A stretch of 64,000 nucleotides of DNA from Ostrinia nubilalis (taxonomy: Eukaryota > Arthropoda > Insecta > Lepidoptera > Crambidae): assembly GCF_963855985.1 (NCBI RefSeq), contig NC_087109.1, positions 888,001 to 952,000 of the forward strand. Reading direction: 5' to 3'. A model generated the notes under the pieces. It searched no databases. It was not told the DNA's origin and was given only the letters and a program-made list of their open reading frames with translations. Positions 47,401 to 53,400 of the stretch are shown one piece after another. The translations under genes and the position numbers were made by a program. Within the stretch, counting starts at the first letter, position 1. Each line of letters starts with the position of its first letter.

Positions 47401-50400
47401 TTTTCCACCAGACATCCTATTCCTAAGCTAGGATGTCACTAAATTACTTCATTCACCTAGGTGGGCTAGAAAATGTTCTTCTGATTAATTTAGTTGCGGG
47501 TATAATGACAGTGTAACTTTCCCCCGGGACAAACTTGACCTCCACTGGTTGGGTTTTTATTGGCGGTCAAGCGTTAGATGCTGGCTACATAGGAGTTGCA
47601 GCGGTGGGAACGAGAGGTGGGAATAGTCTCGTATATTTCACGCGAAATAAGAAAATTTTTTGCAGATCTACGCTCGTGGCGTGTGTCTCATTGCCCTAAT
47701 TAAAGGCATCCTAATATCAAGATAAATCTTAGTCTCATTCGAATTATAGTTTCACAGGATAATAAGAACGCTACGACGCGCTGCCAACATATAAGTATGA
47801 TACAAAATAACGTGTAGGTACATTTATTTAATTCAAAAAAGGATTATTTTTATCCTTATCCCCTTCAACTTAGCATAATATCCTCCTTGGGCAGAAGAGA
47901 AAGAACCCCGAGAATAGGAACTATTTTTGCAGTTTACCTTGTATCCATTTCTTCAGTTGAAAAGCAACCTTACCCCATCAACATAATATTCTCTTTCGCA
48001 GGAGAGCGAGAACTCGACATCGTCTCTACCCGCGTGGCCGACGTCGACGGTGCTGCCTCACGTGGCGGACGAGAACGACTCGCTGCCCGCCGAGTGCCTC
48101 TACAACAGAATCATGTTTAGCAAGAACTTCTCTTACTATGTGCAGGTAAGTCCGAACTGTATTTTATTTTATTGTATTCGGAAAACAAACAGCTTACAAA
48201 TATACCAATTGCTAAAATATAACACAGTTAATTAAATTCTATTAATGTAACGAAGGGGTAAGATGATTAAGCCAGTATTTCTTTCATTGAGAGTTGAGAG
48301 AGGAATTTTCAGTGTCCTCAATTCAAGCTTAATTTTCCAGGTGAATTGAGTCGACTAAAGGTGAACAGGTGCGAAAACCTAGGTGAATTAGTCCTAGATG
48401 AACAAATGTGACTGCTTTAGTCGAATTAATTCCACTGGGTGACATCACCTGTAGCCTTGTTCACGTAATAAAACTTCAACGACAACAAATCGCTGAGTTG
48501 CGATCCTATATCTAGTAATAATTAATCGTTCTATCGAAATATCCCTTGTGAATACAGATTTAGAACTGTTTTTCAATGGGACGACTTCTGGACGTCGCGT
48601 CAGCGTGATGCTAACCAACATCCTGATACGTGCGCTTCATATGATTCTGTGACTCGACTTTCGCCTGGCGCGGCAACTAAATAAAAAGCCTAACAAAAGC
48701 TGGACAGGCCGAACAAGGCAATATTTGCCCGGACAAGTCCCTAAAAAGCCGGACGCCTGGCAACCCTAGGCGCACACCGTTGATTTTTAGTTGGCCGATA
48801 GTTGTGCCCGATTTTAATTTGTATGAAGAATCGGCAAAATCGAATCGACGTAGTGTGCGCACTCCCATACATGCCCATACTGATCAACTGCCCGACTAAA
48901 CTATCGGCCGACGAGAAATCAACGGTGTGCGCCTACTCTCAAAATTCACCAGGTGATATCACCCAGGTGAACAGTGTAATAACATTGTTTGTTGTGCGCA
49001 GGAGTGCCTGGGCCCGGGCCCGCCGGCGGCGTGGGTGCGCGCGCGGGACGGGTCTACCCGCGCGCTGCTGTGGGGCGGAGAGGCGCTACGGCACAAGTTC
49101 GCGCAGCTGGCACAGCCGCAGGTCAAGGTGTTTAGAGTCGAGGTCAGTGGCGACAAGGATCACCAAGAGTCATCATCATCATTTCAGCCATAGGACGTCC
49201 ACTGCTGAACATAGACCTCCCCCAATGCTTTCCATGTTGATCGATTGGTAGCGGCCTGCGTCCAGCGCTTCCCTGCTACCTTTACGATGTCGTCGGTCCA
49301 CCTTGTGGGTGGACGTCACACGCTGCGTTTCCCGGTACCAAAAGTGCTAATATTTATTACTCATGACTTTCCCCGAGACAAACTTGACCTTCACTGGTTG
49401 GGTTTTTATTGGCGGTCAAGCTGTAGTTGCACAGCGTGCTATGGAGAGGACTGTGCTCAGAGTTTCCCTGTGTGATCGAATCAGAAATGAGCAGATCCAC
49501 AGGAGAACCAAAGTGACCGACATAGCTCGCAGAATTGCTAAAATCACGTGTCAGTGGGCGGGGCACATAGTTCGTAGAGACGATGGCCGTTGGGGCAGAA
49601 AAGTTCTCGAGTGGCGACCACGGGCTGGAAGACGTAGCATGGGCAGGCCTCCTACTAGGTGGACCGACGATCTGGTAAAGGTCGCGGGAAGAGCCTGGAT
49701 GCGGGCAGCGCAGGACCGTTCATTGTGGAAAACCTTGGGGGAGGCCTTTGTCCAGCAGTGGACGTCATTTGGCTGAAACGAACGAACGATGTCGGTTGGA
49801 ATTACTCCGAGGCACACTGGATCGAGCCCATACAAAGCGTTGGACATCGCTTCCTTACTCAGTGTTTTTAAAATAAAATGAGATTGCGTCAACGTAGTAA
49901 CTTCAAATTTTTACAGTGTAAGGTTGATAAGTTTATCTTTCTAATGTGATAGGTTTTACTTATTAGATGGCAATTAATATAAGTGAAAAAAATTCTTAAA
50001 ATATAGTGATGAAAAACTTGTATTTATTGTTCAATGAAAAGCAAATACTCACTCATTTTGGTCTATTTCCATATTTAAAGAGTAACATAATCTAACAATA
50101 CTCTAAATTTATTCTCATTAAGTGTTAAAATTTTTAAAGAAATATTTTTGTAAACGCCTGATTTTTCATTGCACACAATCAGTTTGTTCGATTTTGTCGA
50201 GCTTGATTTCATATTCTGTTAACTGTTAGATACATAATCTAACAATACTCTAAATTTATTCTCATTAAGTGTTAAAATTATGTAAGAAATTTTTTTGTAA
50301 ACGCCTGATTTTTCATTGCACACAATCACTTTGTTCGATTTTGTCGAGCTTGATTTTATATTCTGTTAGCTGTTAGATACATACTAATGCAATTTTATAG

Positions 50401-53400
50401 GAACTTGGCGGACTACAAAACTGACTCCAATCAACAGATTATACGTTTATATACGCCAATATACGTTTGTAGCTAAAAACTGGTTCTCATTATAATGACA
50501 CTGCTTCTTCTTGCGACAAACAGTGTCAATGAAATTATTGATTTTTTTCGATAGTTGTCTGATAAATAAAATGTGTAACTTAGTACCTACCTAACACAAT
50601 CATAAATTAAGAAAAAAATACATACAAAATGTATGTATGGTATGTACTAAATTCAACGACGACAATCTTTTGAGATGATGACAGTGTGATTTTTTTACTA
50701 TGTCTGTTTTATAGTATTTCTTTATGTTCATAAAGTATTAACTACGTTAGTACTTACCTCTGTTTATCTGAAGAGAGTGTATGGGAAAACAGCTCTAGTA
50801 TCCTAGCTAAAGAACTAGCGCGATCTTTCATCGTGGTTTTTAATAATGCATACAAATCTCTATTTGCCTTGAGGTTTTCCATTTTAATGAGTATTTTTTA
50901 CTGAATTGCACACGATAAATAACTCATACACCAAAATAAACATCTTTGGTTTTCCTGACATTATTTTAGTGTAACGAATTTTACCTAAGTTAATTTTGCT
51001 ATGCGGAAAAATGAGGCGCTTTTATTTAGTTTTTTGTGATTTTCTCGAAAATATGGATGAACAAGGGTCCAAAAACTGAGTAATAATATCGCCCACATTG
51101 TCATCTATCATCTCTCATTCATGGTTTGTTAAAGATCGCCCAAGATGTCAACACACAGTTTTCATTTAAAAAAAATACCTTTTAAAATTACGTCAAAATA
51201 GCCAAGCTAGAAGTTTTTTAGGCACTCATTTTAACACACAGATTAAGATAAAGGTATAAACTAATACATTATTAAGTACTAACATAAAACCAGTGAACGA
51301 AATTGGATATATTGACAATACAAACAGAAGTCAGAAAATCCATGATTTTGACTTTGTTCACTTTACGGTCGCACCACATAGCTATGATAGTAGATCATGA
51401 CTTGATATTAATGATATTTGATAGAATGAAGTCTCATCTTTCAACTTATATGCAAATCAATCTTGTTTTAAGTAGTTGCATTTAAAGCACCATGTCCAAC
51501 ACCTTGTATGGGCTCGATCCACCGTGCGAGGGCTAGGGTTATTACTAATGACTTTCCCCGGGACAAACTTGACCTTCACTGGTTGGGTTTTTATTGGCGG
51601 TCAAGCTGTAGATCCTGGCTACACAGGAGTTGCAGCGGTGGAAACGAAAGGTAGAATTACTTAGTCCCGTAAGTAATATTACTATTAAGCATGTAGTGAA
51701 GGACTGGGGTTCACATGGATATAACAGTTGCCGGTTCGAATCTCTCCAAGGGATGATGTTAGTGGTGAACATAAGGGGTTAGGCGGGTTTTTCGGTTCAC
51801 GCTAAGTAATTATCAACGCTGAAAGATCCATAAAATATGCATTTTGTGAACTGCTGTTTTTTTGAAGCGTGAAGTTGTCAACGCTCTTCGTACGTACTAT
51901 TAATTTTTGTTTGTATCTTTATATGGGACTAATAATTTGTATGCCACTCATAGGCCAAACATAGAGCTCTACCCATTATTATGTACCACCTGAATTCTAC
52001 ATTTACCTATGTTTTACAAATAAATGATTTGATTTGATACGATCGTCTTTTTTCGAAACGCATAATGAACGAATTTTTCGAAACGCATGTGATTCCTATG
52101 AACCTGCAAAATATGGTAGAAAAAAATTTTAAAGGACCATTGATTTCAGGTGCAAACAAACCGCGAGGCCCGGGTGCGGCTTCTACTGCCACCAGGGTTC
52201 AGAGAAACGGATGACCTGCCTCTGCCACTGGTGCTTCAAGTGTAAGTAACTAGTATTACCTTCCTAGACTAGCTTTTGTAGCCCGCGTAGTATACTAGAT
52301 AACTTTCCACATTTGATCTGATCCTATTTTTATTCAAAGATGGAGCAAGTGTTGTTATGGATACCTACCTATTTTATTTACCAATAAAGAACAGTCTTTC
52401 GTACTCTTGTGGAGTTAAAGCCCAGTCGCCGAGCACGTAGAATTTCGTCCAATGCGCTCGCACACTCACTGCGGCCGCCCGTCGCACAGTCGCGACAGCA
52501 ATATAATTACGCGCGAGCGATAAGGATGGGTAGCTTGGGGTCATTGGACGAAATTCTACGTGCTCACAGACCGGACTATAGTAGCAGATTTTTATCAAAA
52601 GAAACGGAGCGAATCTTCAAAAGATGATACTACTTCACCGCATTTTCTATGTTAATTAAGTATACCCTTAAATATTAAATACTGTAGGAATCTCGTGGTT
52701 TGTTAATACTGGCAAAAATCTTCCAGGTCAGCTCAGCCGGGCGGGCAGCTGGTGACGGAGCGGTGGAAGCCGGGCTGGAGCTGGTACCTGGCGGCCGCCC
52801 GGAACTTCATCGTGGCCGAGATCGACGCCCGGGGCTCGGGGGGACAGGTGAGACACTTGAGATACTTCTGCCAAGGCTATTCTGATATGAGGGGCGTATA
52901 GATCGTTTCATCTACGAAGACGCGCCCCACCATTCTTGAGCGTGTTTAAGTGTTATCAATATACGCTAAATTATCCATGAGTGCACACGCACACTACAAT
53001 AATGACGCTCGGATTGCTCGGATCAAACTCCCAGCAACCCGCGCGACCGAGACCAAAAATTGGTGAAACGTGTCTTCGTGGATGAAACGATCTATACCCT
53101 GAGCGCGAATTTAGTTAAGGCCCCCGACCCACTTTTTTACAATCTGACTAAGTCTTCCGTGAGCCTAAAACTGTGTACGCCTATGGATATTCTTCTTTGG
53201 AGAGAAAATTCTGTCTTTGTAAATAAGCTTGGCCAGGAAACATTGCATGCTATCTTGTCAACATGTCTCATACTATGATGATGAGGATACACAGGTCAAC
53301 TAACAGATGGTATTTTTATAGGGAGAAGAACTGAGGACGGAAATCTACAATAAACTCCTGACTGTCGATGTGGAGGATCAAATTGCTGTGTTATCGTGAG

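Larger units (their letters stand above)
49791..52149. other. Intron 10, mostly featureless
   Basis: AT-rich sequence without exon. It contains the 50086-50382 tandem duplication, a family A copy at 51540-51672 and a short B-box-like 'ggttcgaatctctcc' near 51734. Confidence 0.5.

Noticed and set aside
49363..49776. 137-codon frame as a host gene
   Set aside because: It is the C-terminus of the common LINE preceded by family A repeat.
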